From Gemmatimonadota bacterium (lineage in GTDB: Bacteria > Gemmatimonadota > Gemmatimonadetes > Gemmatimonadales > GWC2-71-9): a stretch of 64,000 nucleotides of DNA. The translations under genes and the position numbers were made by a program. Location of the stretch: contig JADKJZ010000006.1 in the NCBI GenBank assembly GCA_016720805.1, forward strand, positions 84,741 through 148,740, given 5' to 3'. Below are positions 34,500-44,257 of this stretch, piece by piece; within the stretch, counting starts at the first letter, position 1; the number at the start of each line of letters is the position of its first letter. The notes under the pieces were generated by a model. That model saw only the letters and a list, made by a program, of their open reading frames with translations. It was not told where the DNA came from and made no database searches.

Positions 34500-37323
34500 C
34501 TAGGCAACCAATGACTGAGTGAGCGCCAGAACCTCGTCCAGTTCGCCCCCTCCAAAGACCCCGCGGATCCCGTCGGGGTGGATTCTGGTGAAGGGGGCCG
34601 CGACGAGGTCGGCGCGTTCCAATTGGCGCCGGTCGAGGACGTAGGTCCGGAGCGCTTGGAGGAAACGGATCTGTAGCGCCGAATAGGTGGTGTGGGACGC
34701 GATGAACTCCTCGAACGCCCGCGATACCTGGGTCGACCAACGCTCCAAGGGCGCCACACCCAGAACATGCCGCAGGAGCTGCAGGAATGTGGCGGTGCGA
34801 ACATCGTACGTCTTCCGCAGCCGCTCCTCATCGATCCCGGGATCCTGTCTCCGGAGAAGTTCAGCGAGGTCGCGGAGATCCTGATCGGAAATGTCCCCGC
34901 CTTGCTGAAGTCGCTGCAGCACCGGATTCGCGGCGAGCAGGGCCTGGATCGTCTCCTCAACCTTCCGGCGATAATCGGCGATCGCGAGATCGCGGCCATC
35001 GGGGCCCGAGACAATGCGCTCCCGCACCGCCGCAAGGTCGGCGAGGTTGAGGTGGACCATCGCCTCCGGGCGTGGCTTCCGAAAGTGCATTAGCGGGGCC
35101 AGCCGAGATGCGACGTCGCGCAGGACGGCATCGTCGAGGCCCGTCCACCAGACATCGCCGAGAATTTCCTGAATCAGCGCCTGCTCACGGGCCACGAGGT
35201 TCACACCGAGCGGGAGCTCCTCGACCTGTTCCATGATGGAAGCGCGCAGCGCATCGAACACAGCCTGGTTGCCAGCAGCCAGTGCCGTTCCGAGCTCGAC
35301 GAGATCGATCTGCAACCGATAAGACTTCGCTTCGACATTCGCCGTAGCGCGCATGACCGGTGCGATCGATTGCCGAAGGAAAACGAGGTCTTCCGGAACG
35401 AGGCGATCCCAAAACCCGTCAGCATTGACCTGATTCAGGAGAGTCCGGTTCTCCCGGACCACAACATTGTTTGCCGGAAGCGCGGTCAGATCACCTCGTA
35501 AATCGAGCTTGAGGCGGGTGATGGCCGTGACGTCACCCTTCGCGAACAACGTGTCGAGCTGGTCGAGCCGGGCGCGGAAGAGCCGAACCGGCATCGGAAC
35601 CTGCGATCCGGGTTCACGGCCGCGCGGCTCCAGCTTGAAGTACTCGAAATTCGCCCAGCAGTCGATGATGAGAAAGCGATCCTTCTCGGGACACCACTCC
35701 TTGCGCAGGGCGGGATCGTTCTCGAGGACCCGGGTGCCGCGACCGATCATCTGCCAGAATTTCACATACGAGTAGACCGGCTTGGCAAAGACCAGATTGA
35801 CGACTTCGCGGACATCAACACCGGTATCGAGCATATCGACGGAGATAGCCACGCGAGGCATGTCGCGGGTTTTGAACTGGTCGAGCAGGCCACCCCTTCC
35901 CGTGCACGCGTGAGTCGTCGGAGACGATCACCCGTGCCAACTGTCCGCGGTGCTCGGGATACATCTGGTCGAACAGTTCCTGCAGTCGACGCGCGTGCGA
36001 CACCGAGCAAGCAAAGATGATCGACTTCCCCGGCAGCGTGCCCGTCGGGTCCTTGATCGACTCCTCCATGAAGTCGCGCACGATCAACGCGTTCGTCCCG
36101 CTGTTGACCACCTTCTTCTCCAAGTCGGTTCCTTCGTAGTCGATCGCCTCCGGGTCGAACCCTTCGATCTCGAGCTGTTCCCGATCAGTGGCCTCCAGTG
36201 TCCGCCCACGAATGCCATCGACCTGGAACCGAGTGCGCACCCTCAGCACTTCGAAGTCGCAGAGATACGGCGGGTCGTGCGCGATCGCCTCGTCATAGGT
36301 GTAGGCGAAGGTCGGTTGACCCGGCGGACATTCAAAGAGGGCAAAAGTGTTGTGGTCGACGTGATCTCGCGGAGTGGCGGTCAGCCCGAGGGTGACTCCC
36401 TGGAAGTAGCGGATCACCTGTTGATAAATATTGTAGATGCTGCGGTGACTCTCGTCGGCAATCACGAGATCGAAGAAGAACGGCGAGATCCACGTCTCGG
36501 GTGTGGTACCGGCATGAATCAAATTGAGCATTGTCGGATACGTGGTCACGTAAATCCGTCGACCCCGCTCAAACGTGCTCTCGCCCTGCTCCGGCCAGCG
36601 CGGTGTATTGGGTAGATGCTCCTTGAAGGCATCCAACGCCTGCTCTTGTAGCGCGACCCGGTCCACGAGGAAAAGCACCCGCTTGGCCCAATGCGCCCGC
36701 TGCAAGACGTCGACAATTCCGGCGGCGACGCGGGTCTTGCCGGTACCGGTTGCCATGGCCAGCAGCATGCGCCGCTTCCTGCTTGCGACTCCCTCGAGGA
36801 CACTGCGAATCGCCTCAATTTGGTAATCACGTCCCGCAATCTTCGTATCGATGAGTTCCGCGCCGAGCGGTCGGCGCGTCTCCCGGCGCTGCAACAACCA
36901 TTCGAGGTCATCGGGGCTCGGAAACGCCGGCGTTTCGCGCGGCGGGTAGTCCTCCGAATCCCAGAAGAAGTGTTTGTGTCCGTTGCTGTACATCACCAGC
37001 GGAAGCGTGCCACCGTTGATCCGCTGCAGGTTCTGGGCGTATTGCAGCGCCTGCTCCTGGCCCACTTCCGCGTCGCGAGAGGTCTTCTTCGCCTCAACTA
37101 CCGCCACAGGCCGACCCCGAGCGAGGAGCGCGTAATCAACAAATTGATGGCCGTGGTAGGGATGCGGATCGCGAATCGTGCGGACTTCCCGCGGTGCCGC
37201 ACGGAGGTCGATATCGAGTTCCTCCGAAACCTGTGTCGGATCTCCGAGGTCCCAGCCGGCGAGGCGAAGATCCCGATCAATGAGCTGTTGACGCGTATCG
37301 GCTTCGGAGTGCGGTTCGCTCAT
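34500..37323 (-). CDS. hsdR: Type I restriction endonuclease subunit, with one frameshift
   Basis: About 940 aa if one extra base in the CCCC run 35893-35896 is removed; the frames join at DDSRVHGKG and GLLDQFKTRDMPRVAIS. The N-terminal nuclease reads VDYALLARGRPVAVVEAKK (PD-ExK type), then the SF2 helicase motifs ATGTGKT, VIADESHRS and LGLTATP, then QMIGRGTRVL. It matches the EcoEI-type R subunit. It is upstream of and separate from the fic-hsdM-hsdS operon. If the frameshift is real the locus is methylation-only, a likely alternative being a consensus error. Confidence 0.85.
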
Positions 37324-37536
37324 TATGACCTAGTTGGTCGGGGGGCCTGGCGATCACGGTCGATGTGGCACAGTCGCGAAACGAGGGGTCCATTCTGAGG
37401 ATAATACCGCGACGGGGCGACCGTACCCTGGCGGTCTCCCTCGCCCTCTCGCGGTGGATTCCGTATGGGTAAAGATGGTCTCCCCGTGGGGGTAACCTTC
37501 GAAGTGGGCTGACTAGTAGGACCTCGACCTCGGAAA

Positions 37537-37627
37537 GGCCCTTCGACTGCGCGTCGGCTGCGCCGCCGCTCCGCTCAGGGTGACACCCTCTCTCCCCTCA
37601 CCCAGTGCGGCCCACGGCCGCGCCCCG
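37537..37627 (+). repeat. Right flanking direct repeat of the accessory island
   Basis: A half-copy of the palindromic element at 25314-25421, in the same orientation as its right arm. The left arm is absent or unrecognisable here. See the left copy for the alignment. Confidence 0.65.
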
Positions 37628-37663
37628 TTCACCGCCGCGCATTGACATGCGCGGCTGAAAAAC

Positions 37664-37691
37664 CGTTCGCGGTTCGCTGGTCGCCGTTCGC
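37664..37691. repeat. Heptamer array (CGTTCGC)4
   Basis: Units CGTTCGC, GGTTCGC, TGGTCGC, CGTTCGC. Same 7-bp period and related sequence (complement of GCGAACG) as arrays after htrA, the tRNA and the TonB receptor. Confidence 0.8.
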
Positions 37692-37801
37692 CGTCCTGCC
37701 ATTCCGGCAGTCAATCCCGGTACGCCGATTGCCTTTCCCTTGGCCAATCGCGTCCGGGATTCGCCTGGACGCCATTCTGACGCCGGCGTTCAGGAGCAGA
37801 T

Positions 37802-39712
37802 ATGGCCTCGAAGATCATCGGGATCGACCTTGGAACCACCAACTCGGTGGTTTCCGTGATGGAAGGCGGCGATCCCGTCGTCATCCCCAACGCCGAGGGG
37901 GGTCGCACCACCCCGTCGGTCGTCGCCTTCACCAAGGACGGTGAACGGCTCGTCGGTCAGGTCGCCAAGCGGCAGGCCGTCACCAACCCCAAGCAGACCA
38001 TCTTCTCGATCAAGCGCTTCATGGGCCGTCGGGCCGCCGAGGTGAAGGAAGAGGCCTCGCGCGTGCCGTACCCCGTCAATGACGGCGCCAACGGCCTCGC
38101 CGCCGTCGAGATCCAGGGGAAGAAGTACACCCCGGCCGAAATCTCGGCGATGATCCTCCAGAAGATGAAGCAGACCGCCGAGGACTACCTCGGCCACAGC
38201 GTCGACAAGGCGGTCATCACCGTCCCGGCGTACTTCAACGACGCGCAGCGGCAGGCCACCAAGGATGCCGGCAAGATCGCCGGCCTCGAGGTGCTCCGCA
38301 TCATCAACGAGCCGACCGCGGCCGCGCTCGCCTACGGCCTCGAGAAGAAGAAGGACGAGAAGATCGCCGTCTTCGACCTCGGCGGCGGCACGTACGACAT
38401 CTCCGTCCTCGAGCTGGCCGAGGGTGTCTTCGAGGTGAAGAGCACCAACGGCGACACGCACCTTGGCGGTGACGACTTCGACCAGCGGCTGATCGACTGG
38501 CTCGTCGCGGAGTTCAAGAAGGATCAGGCGATCGACCTCTCGAAGGATCCGATGGCGCTCCAGCGCCTCAAGGAAGCCGCCGAGAAGGCGAAGATGGAGC
38601 TGTCGAGCACCACGCAGACCGACATCAACCTGCCGTTCATCACGGCCGATGCCTCGGGCCCGAAGCACCTGAATCTGCCGCTCACCCGCGCCAAGTTCGA
38701 GCAGCTGGTGGATGACTTGGTGCAGCGCTGCATCCCGCCGATGGAGATGGCGCTGAAGGATGCCGGCCTCAAGCCGGGCGAGATCGACGAGATCATCCTC
38801 GTCGGCGGCTCGACCCGCATCCCGAAGATCCAGGAGGTCGTGAAGGCCTTCTTCGGCAAGGAGCCGAATCGCTCGGTCAACCCCGACGAAGTCGTGGCGA
38901 TCGGCGCGGCGATTCAGGGCGGCGTGCTCGGCGGCGAAGTGAAGGACGTGCTGCTGCTCGACGTCACCCCGTTGTCGCTCGGCATCGAGACCCTCGGCGG
39001 CGTCATGACGGTGCTCATCCCGCGCAACACGACGATCCCGACCAAGAAGTCGGAGACGTTCTCCACGGCCGACGACAACCAGACGACGGTCGAGATCCAC
39101 GTCCTCCAGGGCGAGCGGCAGATGGCGCAGGACAACCGCACCATCGGCAAGTTCCAGCTGACGGGGATCCCGCCCGCTCCGCGCGGCATGCCGCAGGTCG
39201 AGGTGACCTTCGACATCGATGCCAACGGCATCCTGCACGTCTCGGCCAAGGACAAGGCGAGCGGCAAGGAGCAGAAGATCCGGATCGAGGCGTCGAGCGG
39301 GCTGTCGGACGCCGACATCGACAAGATGGTCAAGCAGGCCGAGGCGAACGCCAAGGAAGACCAGGAGCGCCGCGACGCGATCGAGGCGCGCAACCAGCTG
39401 GACGGCCTGGTCTACAAGGTCGAGAAGGACTCGAAGGAGTGGGTCGACCGCCTGGCGGCCGACGTGAAGGAGCGGCTCGACAAGGCGGTCGAGGCGGGCA
39501 AGGAGGCCCTCCGGACCGGCGAGCCCGAGAAGATCAAGTCGGCGCTGGACGAGCTGAACGTCGCCTATTCGGCGGCGGGCGCCTCGCTCTACCAGAACGC
39601 CCCGTCCGGGGAGGCCGAAGCCCCGGCCGGTGGGGAATCCCAGGGCGGCGCGCCGAAGGACGACGCCGTCGAGGCCGACTACGAGATCGTGGACGACGCC
39701 CCCAAGGCGTGA
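37802..39712 (+). CDS. dnaK: Chaperone DnaK (Hsp70)
   Basis: 636 aa, AGGAG upstream. The Hsp70 signatures GIDLGTTNSVV, VFDLGGGTYDISVLE and ILVGGSTRIPKIQE are intact; the substrate domain and helical lid follow, ending with the acidic EADYEIVDDAPKA tail. It refolds proteins with DnaJ and GrpE, which are not nearby, so the gene stands alone. It ends in a strong hairpin terminator. Its GC and codon use match the core genome, marking the right end of the accessory island. Confidence 0.98.
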   Translation: MASKIIGIDLGTTNSVVSVMEGGDPVVIPNAEGGRTTPSVVAFTKDGERLVGQVAKRQAVTNPKQTIFSIKRFMGRRAAEVKEEASRVPYPVNDGANGLAAVEIQGKKYTPAEISAMILQKMKQTAEDYLGHSVDKAVITVPAYFNDAQRQATKDAGKIAGLEVLRIINEPTAAALAYGLEKKKDEKIAVFDLGGGTYDISVLELAEGVFEVKSTNGDTHLGGDDFDQRLIDWLVAEFKKDQAIDLSKDPMALQRLKEAAEKAKMELSSTTQTDINLPFITADASGPKHLNLPLTRAKFEQLVDDLVQRCIPPMEMALKDAGLKPGEIDEIILVGGSTRIPKIQEVVKAFFGKEPNRSVNPDEVVAIGAAIQGGVLGGEVKDVLLLDVTPLSLGIETLGGVMTVLIPRNTTIPTKKSETFSTADDNQTTVEIHVLQGERQMAQDNRTIGKFQLTGIPPAPRGMPQVEVTFDIDANGILHVSAKDKASGKEQKIRIEASSGLSDADIDKMVKQAEANAKEDQERRDAIEARNQLDGLVYKVEKDSKEWVDRLAADVKERLDKAVEAGKEALRTGEPEKIKSALDELNVAYSAAGASLYQNAPSGEAEAPAGGESQGGAPKDDAVEADYEIVDDAPKA

Positions 39713-39720
39713 CCGGAACC

Positions 39721-39745
39721 GCGCGACCGAATCTTTCGGTCGCGC
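39721..39745 (+). terminator. Hairpin terminator after dnaK
   Basis: An 11-bp perfect stem, GCGCGACCGAA and TTCGGTCGCGC, around a TCT loop, 8 nt after the dnaK stop. There is no long T-run after it, so termination may be partial. Confidence 0.7.
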
Positions 39746-39770
39746 ATCCGAGTATTATGTAGTCAGAGTG

Positions 39771-39797
39771 GGCCGGGATCCCTGAGGGGACCCGGCC
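39771..39797 (+). promoter_or_regulatory. Hairpin in the htrA leader
   Basis: GGCCGGG (39771-39777) pairs with CCCGGCC (39791-39797), with an inner TCCC/GGGA stem. It lies 31 nt before the htrA ATG and could affect stability or translation of the htrA message; inferred. Confidence 0.4.
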
Positions 39798-39828
39798 TGC
39801 CGAACATCCACCCCACGGACCGCAACCG

Positions 39829-41397
39829 ATGTCGAACCACACGCGCAACTGGCTCAAGCTTACCGTCCTGGTCGGGCTCTCCTTCGTTCTGGGGCTCTTC
39901 TTCGCCGGCCTGCTCGATCTCCCCCATTCCTCACTGGCCCAGCAGGACGGGGCCGGCGGCCCGCCGATCGTTCCCGTCGACGCGCCGAGGATCCCTTCTG
40001 CCAAGCCGCTCGCCGAGATCTCCACGGCCTATGCGTCCGTGGTCGAAGCGGTCCGTCCGTCGGTGGTGTTCATCACCTCCGAGCGGCCGGATGGACAGGT
40101 GCTCGCACCGCATCGGTTGCCGCCGGGCTTCGAGATGCCGAAGCCGCGCGGCCAGGCCCCGGAGAACGACCAGTTCGAGGTCTCCAGCGGCTCGGGCTTC
40201 ATCGTCTCGTCGGACGGCTACATCATCACCAACCATCACGTGATCGAGGGCGCCAGCAGCGTGAAGGTCGGCCTCCTCGACGGCCGCACCTTCGACGCCA
40301 CCGTGGTCGGCTCCGACAAGGACACCGACGTCGGCGTGCTCAAGATCGACGCGACCGGCCTGACGCCGGCCGCCCTCGGCTCCTCCGACGCCGTGCGCGT
40401 CGGCGAGTGGGTGCTGGCGATCGGCAACCCGCTCGGCGCCGACCTCACCTTCTCGGTGACGCAGGGCATCGTCAGCGCCAAGGGCCGCGGCGTCCTCGAC
40501 CGCAACGATCCGGCGCGCAACCAGCGCGAGATCGCCGACTACATCCAGACCGACGCCGCCATCAACCGCGGCAACTCGGGCGGTCCGCTCGTCAACGTGC
40601 GCGGTGAAGTCATCGGCATCAACTCGGCGATTGCCTCGTACACCGGCTACTACGCCGGCTACGCCTTCGCCATCCCGATCGACCTGGCCCGCAACGTGAT
40701 GAACCAGATCATTCGCCACGGCAAGGTGGTGCGCTCCGCCCTCGGCATCACGGTGAAGGATGCCGACGCCGAAGACGCGGCCTACGTCGGCCTCGATGCC
40801 GTCGCCGGCGTTCGCGTCGATGGCTTCGGCGAGGACTCGCCCGCCAAGCGCGCCGGCCTGCTGCCGGGTGACGTGATCGTCGCGATCGACGGGCAGCCGA
40901 TGAAGTACACGGCGCAGTTGCAACAGGCGATCGCCTTCAAGGATCCGGGCACCACCGTCGCCGTCGCCGTTGCGCGCGGCACCGGCAAGAAGGAATTCAC
41001 CGTCCGGATCTCGGCGATTCCGAACGATGCGGAGGAGGTGGCGGCGGCCCCGGTCGAGAAGAAGAAGCCGGCCACGCCCAACACCAACCGCCTGGGCATC
41101 ACTGTCGAACCGCTCAGCGCCATCACGGTGCGTCAGCTCGGGCTGCCGAACAGCACCAAGGGGCTGCTGGTCCGCTCGATCAATCACGGCTCGCCGGCCG
41201 AAGGGAAGCTCTTCTCGGCCGACCGCGACCCGCGCGCCGACGTGATCACCGAAGTGGAAGGAAAGAGCGTCCGTACCGAGGACGACCTCAAGGCCGCGCT
41301 CGCCAATGCCCGCAACGGCGTCGTCACGCTGATGGTGCTGAACCCGAGCAGCGGCGGGATTACCCGGATCGAGCGGGTGCGGGTGATCGCCAAGTAG
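39829..41397 (+). CDS. Periplasmic serine protease of the DegP/HtrA family
   Basis: 522 aa. An N-terminal membrane or signal segment (LKLTVLVGLSFVLGLFFAGLL) is followed by the trypsin-like domain with histidine in TNHHVIEG, aspartate in DKDTDVGVLKI and serine in RGNSGGPLV, and then two PDZ domains (about 300-390 and 420-515). It degrades or holds misfolded envelope proteins. It follows dnaK, so both are stress genes, though separated by a terminator. The TAG stop is part of the first unit of a heptamer array. Confidence 0.94.
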   Translation: MSNHTRNWLKLTVLVGLSFVLGLFFAGLLDLPHSSLAQQDGAGGPPIVPVDAPRIPSAKPLAEISTAYASVVEAVRPSVVFITSERPDGQVLAPHRLPPGFEMPKPRGQAPENDQFEVSSGSGFIVSSDGYIITNHHVIEGASSVKVGLLDGRTFDATVVGSDKDTDVGVLKIDATGLTPAALGSSDAVRVGEWVLAIGNPLGADLTFSVTQGIVSAKGRGVLDRNDPARNQREIADYIQTDAAINRGNSGGPLVNVRGEVIGINSAIASYTGYYAGYAFAIPIDLARNVMNQIIRHGKVVRSALGITVKDADAEDAAYVGLDAVAGVRVDGFGEDSPAKRAGLLPGDVIVAIDGQPMKYTAQLQQAIAFKDPGTTVAVAVARGTGKKEFTVRISAIPNDAEEVAAAPVEKKKPATPNTNRLGITVEPLSAITVRQLGLPNSTKGLLVRSINHGSPAEGKLFSADRDPRADVITEVEGKSVRTEDDLKAALANARNGVVTLMVLNPSSGGITRIERVRVIAK

Positions 41398-41519
41398 CGA
41401 ACGGCGAACAGCGAACGGCGGTATCGTGAAACGTAAGAGGTGAAACGTGTGCCGATCCACTGGCCCGTTTCACCTTTCACGTTTTACCCGCTGTTCGCCG
41501 TTCGCCGCTCGCCGTCTGC
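41396..41519. repeat. Composite palindromic repeat of four heptamer arrays
   Basis: AGCGAAC/GGCGAAC units (41396-41416), GTGAAAC/GTAAGAG/GTGAAAC (41426-41446), then complementary GTTTCAC/CTTTCAC/GTTTTAC (41467-41487) and TGTTCGC/CGTTCGC/CGCTCGC/CGTCTGC (41492-41519). The inner and outer arrays pair with each other. It separates the convergent htrA and lipoprotein genes and overlaps the htrA stop, repeating the design at 2650-2828 with different sequences. Confidence 0.85.
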
Positions 41520-41863
41520 TACTTCTTCGGCGGCACCGGAATCTTCTGAATCGCGGCTTCCTTCTCCCAGTAGTTCCAGCCCCAGCCGCTGACCTTGCCG
41601 TCGGCATAGACGACCGGGCTCATGGCGCGCCACTCGACCGAGTCGGTGAGGGCGACTTCCTTCAGGGTATAGAACTGGATCTCCCAGAGCTTCCCGCCGG
41701 TGGCGTAGGAGGCCATGGAATGGGCATCGGTCTTCATCAGGACGGCGACGCTGTCCTTGCTGATGCCGGCCGAGAGCTTCTTGAGGCGGCTGTCGCCGCA
41801 GGCGGAGAGCACCGCCACACCGAGCAGGGCCACGACGGCCCGGGTCTGCCAACCATGCTTCAC
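41519..41863 (-). CDS. Small putative lipoprotein
   Basis: 114 aa from GTG 41863, with GAGG 6-7 nt upstream. Lipobox VAVLSAC gives a lipidated cysteine near residue 22. The mature part contains LKKLSAGISKDSVAVLMK and KLWEIQFY, and ends PVPPKK; the pattern is like small SmpA/BamE-type lipoproteins (a KLxxGxSxxxVxxxMG opening), but with low certainty. No operon partner. The 3' end meets a heptamer array. Confidence 0.65.
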   Translation of the reverse strand: MKHGWQTRAVVALLGVAVLSACGDSRLKKLSAGISKDSVAVLMKTDAHSMASYATGGKLWEIQFYTLKEVALTDSVEWRAMSPVVYADGKVSGWGWNYWEKEAAIQKIPVPPKK

Positions 41864-41968
41864 GCTGATCCTCGTCGTGCTGGGGTGAATAGCGTCGTAA
41901 GATAGCGACCCGGCGCCCGGGCGTGGAACCGGTGGCGCGGCCGCGTTAGCTTCGGGTGGCAGCCCCAC

Positions 41969-42050
41969 GCGAGCGTGGCGGAACTGGCAGACGCGCAGGA
42001 CTTAGGATCCTGTCCTGAAAGGGGTCCGGGTTCGACTCCCGGCGCTCGCA
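41969..42050 (+). tRNA. tRNA-Leu (anticodon UAG)
   Basis: The acceptor stem GCGAGCG pairs with CGCTCGC, followed by discriminator A. The anticodon stem CAGGA/TCCTG encloses the loop CTTAGGA with anticodon TAG, and a long variable arm (type II) and T-arm GGTTCGACTCC are present. CCA is not encoded. No mobile element or integrase lies next to it. Confidence 0.97.
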
Positions 42051-42057
42051 TCCTGAC

Positions 42058-42085
42058 GGCGAACCGCGAATAGCGAACGGCGACC
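42058..42085. repeat. Heptamer array (GGCGAAC type)4 after the tRNA
   Basis: Units GGCGAAC, CGCGAAT, AGCGAAC, GGCGACC, starting 8 nt after the tRNA and ending just before the stop of the opposing peptidase gene. Confidence 0.85.
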
Positions 42086-42092
42086 TGAGGAT

Positions 42093-43754
42093 CTATGGCA
42101 CCTTGGTCCGGACGACCTTGATGTAATAGTTCGGGTTGACCACGAATTGGTCCATTTCGGCCTTGGGCCTCACCTGCCACTCCGTGGTCGGGTGGAGGGC
42201 GAGCGTGAGCGGCACCGACGTGGTCGCCTGTGAGTAGATCAGCGTCAAGTCGAATCCCGGCACCACGTCACTCCACTTGTAGGCCACCCCATTCGGCCGT
42301 TCTTCCAGCTGAAGGGTGGGGATCATCGTCGTCTCGAGGTACTGACGGAAGATCGGCTCGAGATCGACGCCCGGCGATTGCTTCCGCACGCCGGCCGCGA
42401 TGTAGTCCCGCACCTGCTGGCCCGTAACCGTCTGGTGCCAGAAGGTCTTGTTCAGGCCGCGCAGGATGTTTCGCCACGCTTCGTCATTGTCCAGAATGTG
42501 GCGGATCATGTGCAGCATGTTCCCGCCCTTCGGGTACATGTCGCCCGAGCCCTGCGCGTTCACGCCGCGCGCGGGAATGATCGGCTTGTCGTTGCGGATG
42601 CCGGTCCGGGTGCCGATCACGTACTTCGCCCCCGCGTCCTTCCCCTGCTGACATTCGGTGTAGAGCCCTTCCGCGTAATTGGCGAAGGACTCGTGCACCC
42701 ACATGTCGGCGTTGTCCTTCGCCGTGATGTTGTTGGCGAACCACTCGTGCGCGCTCTCATGCACGGTGATGAAGTCCCACTTGAGGCCGAGGCCGGTGCC
42801 GGAGAGGTCGCGGCCGCGGTAGCCGTTCTTGAATTCATTGCCGTAGGCGACGGCGCTCTGGTGTTCCATCCCGAGGTGCGGCGCCTCGACCAGCTTGAAG
42901 CCGTCCTCGTACCAGGGATACGGGCCGAACCAGTGCTCGAAGCAGGAGAGCATCGGCCGCACCTGCTGCCACTGCACCCGCGCGGTATCGGCGTGAATCG
43001 CGAGCGGCCAGAAGTCGAGCGTGAGGCTGCCGGCCTCGCCGGCGAAGCGCTCGCTCCAGTGCGCGTACGTTCCCGCGTTGATCGCGATGCCATAGGCATT
43101 GATCGGCGAGGTGACGAACCACTCCCACGTGGTGGTCCCATCGCCGTTGGCCTTGGTGCTGCGGAGCCGGCCGTTCGAGACGTTCACCATCGGGTCGGGC
43201 ACCGTGATGGCGACGCGCTGAGAGTCCGGCTCATCGGCGTCGTAGTCCTTGAGCGGCCACCAGACGGAGGCCCCGAGCCCCTGATTCGCCGTGGCGATGA
43301 AGGCCTGCCCGAGCGAGTCCTTCTTCCAGATCAGGCCGCCATCCCAGGGCGGATTCTTCGCCGCGCGTGGCGTGCCGTGGTAGTACACGGTGAGCTGCCT
43401 CGTCGTGCCGGCCCGCTGCGGCGCCACCAGCGCCACGAAGAAGGCGTTTCCCGCCCGTCGATGACGCAGCGCCCGGCCGTCCTGGCGAATGCTGTCCACC
43501 TCGAGCGGCGTCTGCAGGTCGAGTTGCATCTCGCGGGCTGGGCGCAGGACGCGATAGCGGATCGTGTTCTGGCCGCGGATGGTGCTGTCGACCGGCTGAA
43601 TGCGGACCTGCAGGTCGTAGAAGGTGGCGTCCCACCAGCTTCGACCCGGGCCGTTGCTGCCACGGAGCGTATCGGCATGGGTGAAGCGCGCCGGGGCCTG
43701 CGCCGAGGCGCCGCTGGCGACAATCAGGAGCAACCAGAGCGAACGAAGCGACAT
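42093..43754 (-). CDS. M1-family zinc aminopeptidase, secreted
   Basis: 553 aa with a signal peptide (LWLLLIVASGASAQ). The zinc site is HESAHEWFANN with the third ligand in WVHESFANYAEG, the standard HExxH-x18-E of M1 enzymes, and the exopeptidase motif appears as GMEHQSAVAYG in place of GAMEN. It should trim N-terminal residues in the periplasm or outside. The length is short for the family, lacking the C-terminal ARM-like domain. It follows the receiver gene on the same strand. Confidence 0.92.
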   Translation of the reverse strand: MSLRSLWLLLIVASGASAQAPARFTHADTLRGSNGPGRSWWDATFYDLQVRIQPVDSTIRGQNTIRYRVLRPAREMQLDLQTPLEVDSIRQDGRALRHRRAGNAFFVALVAPQRAGTTRQLTVYYHGTPRAAKNPPWDGGLIWKKDSLGQAFIATANQGLGASVWWPLKDYDADEPDSQRVAITVPDPMVNVSNGRLRSTKANGDGTTTWEWFVTSPINAYGIAINAGTYAHWSERFAGEAGSLTLDFWPLAIHADTARVQWQQVRPMLSCFEHWFGPYPWYEDGFKLVEAPHLGMEHQSAVAYGNEFKNGYRGRDLSGTGLGLKWDFITVHESAHEWFANNITAKDNADMWVHESFANYAEGLYTECQQGKDAGAKYVIGTRTGIRNDKPIIPARGVNAQGSGDMYPKGGNMLHMIRHILDNDEAWRNILRGLNKTFWHQTVTGQQVRDYIAAGVRKQSPGVDLEPIFRQYLETTMIPTLQLEERPNGVAYKWSDVVPGFDLTLIYSQATTSVPLTLALHPTTEWQVRPKAEMDQFVVNPNYYIKVVRTKVP

Positions 43755-43795
43755 CGGGAGGTCCGCAGCAGGACCGGCGGCCTGGGGCCGGGCGG

Positions 43796-44170
43796 TCAGT
43801 GAATCGGAGGGTGCAGCAACGCAATCCGGACAGCATCGACCACCAGCTCGAGGTCGTCGAGCTTGCCGAGCAGCGGCACGCCGAGGCGCTCGATCGGCTG
43901 GTGCACTGCCGGGTCGCGATTCGCCCCGGTGAGGAAGACCACGCGGCTCCGGAGGGCGGGGGCGACTTCGACCAGCTGGTGGTAGAAGTCCAGACCACTG
44001 ACCTCGGGCATCAGGACGTCACAGACCACGGCATCGGGGCCCGGGAGCAGGAGCAGCGCCTCGGGGCCGGATGCCGCCTCGGTCACGACGTAGCCATGAT
44101 GCTCGAAGGTCCGACGCAGGACCCGGCGGATCGAGGGATCGTCATCTACGACAAGGATTTGAGCCTTCAT
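43796..44170 (-). CDS. Stand-alone receiver-domain response regulator
   Basis: 124 aa. The acidic pair is in ILVVDDDPS, the phospho-acceptor in AVVCDVLMPEVSGLD, and the conserved lysine in LLGKLDD. There is no output domain, so it must act through a partner protein. The gene is divergent from tig and close to the M1 peptidase gene, with no kinase next to it. Its partner is unknown. Confidence 0.88.
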   Translation of the reverse strand: MKAQILVVDDDPSIRRVLRRTFEHHGYVVTEAASGPEALLLLPGPDAVVCDVLMPEVSGLDFYHQLVEVAPALRSRVVFLTGANRDPAVHQPIERLGVPLLGKLDDLELVVDAVRIALLHPPIH

Positions 44171-44257
44171 CCCCGTAAGAACCCCTCGCCGTCCATCAGC
44201 GTCAAGTGTGGCGGATGAATTGACCCCCCGGCCACGCGGCGGGTAACTTTCCGGGCT

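Larger units (their letters stand above)
37324..37801. other. Intergenic region between hsdR and dnaK
   Basis: 478 nt without a supported gene. It contains the right flanking repeat (37537-37627), an 8-bp stem with a TGAC loop (37633-37654), a heptamer array (37664-37691) and the dnaK ribosome-binding site (AGGAG at 37791). No CIRCE element was seen upstream of dnaK, and no clear sigma-32 promoter. Confidence 0.7.

Noticed and set aside
37640..37801. CIRCE or sigma-32 control of dnaK
   Set aside because: No TTAGCACTC inverted repeat and no convincing heat-shock promoter could be found in the leader.
37790..39238. Long antisense open frame opposite dnaK (about 480 codons)
   Set aside because: It is a mirror of dnaK codon structure in GC-rich DNA, with no ribosome-binding site and no recognisable domain.
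41969..42050. tRNA-Leu as attachment site of the defence island
   Set aside because: It lies about 4.3 kb beyond the island end, past dnaK and htrA, with no integrase and no repeated tRNA end at the other side.
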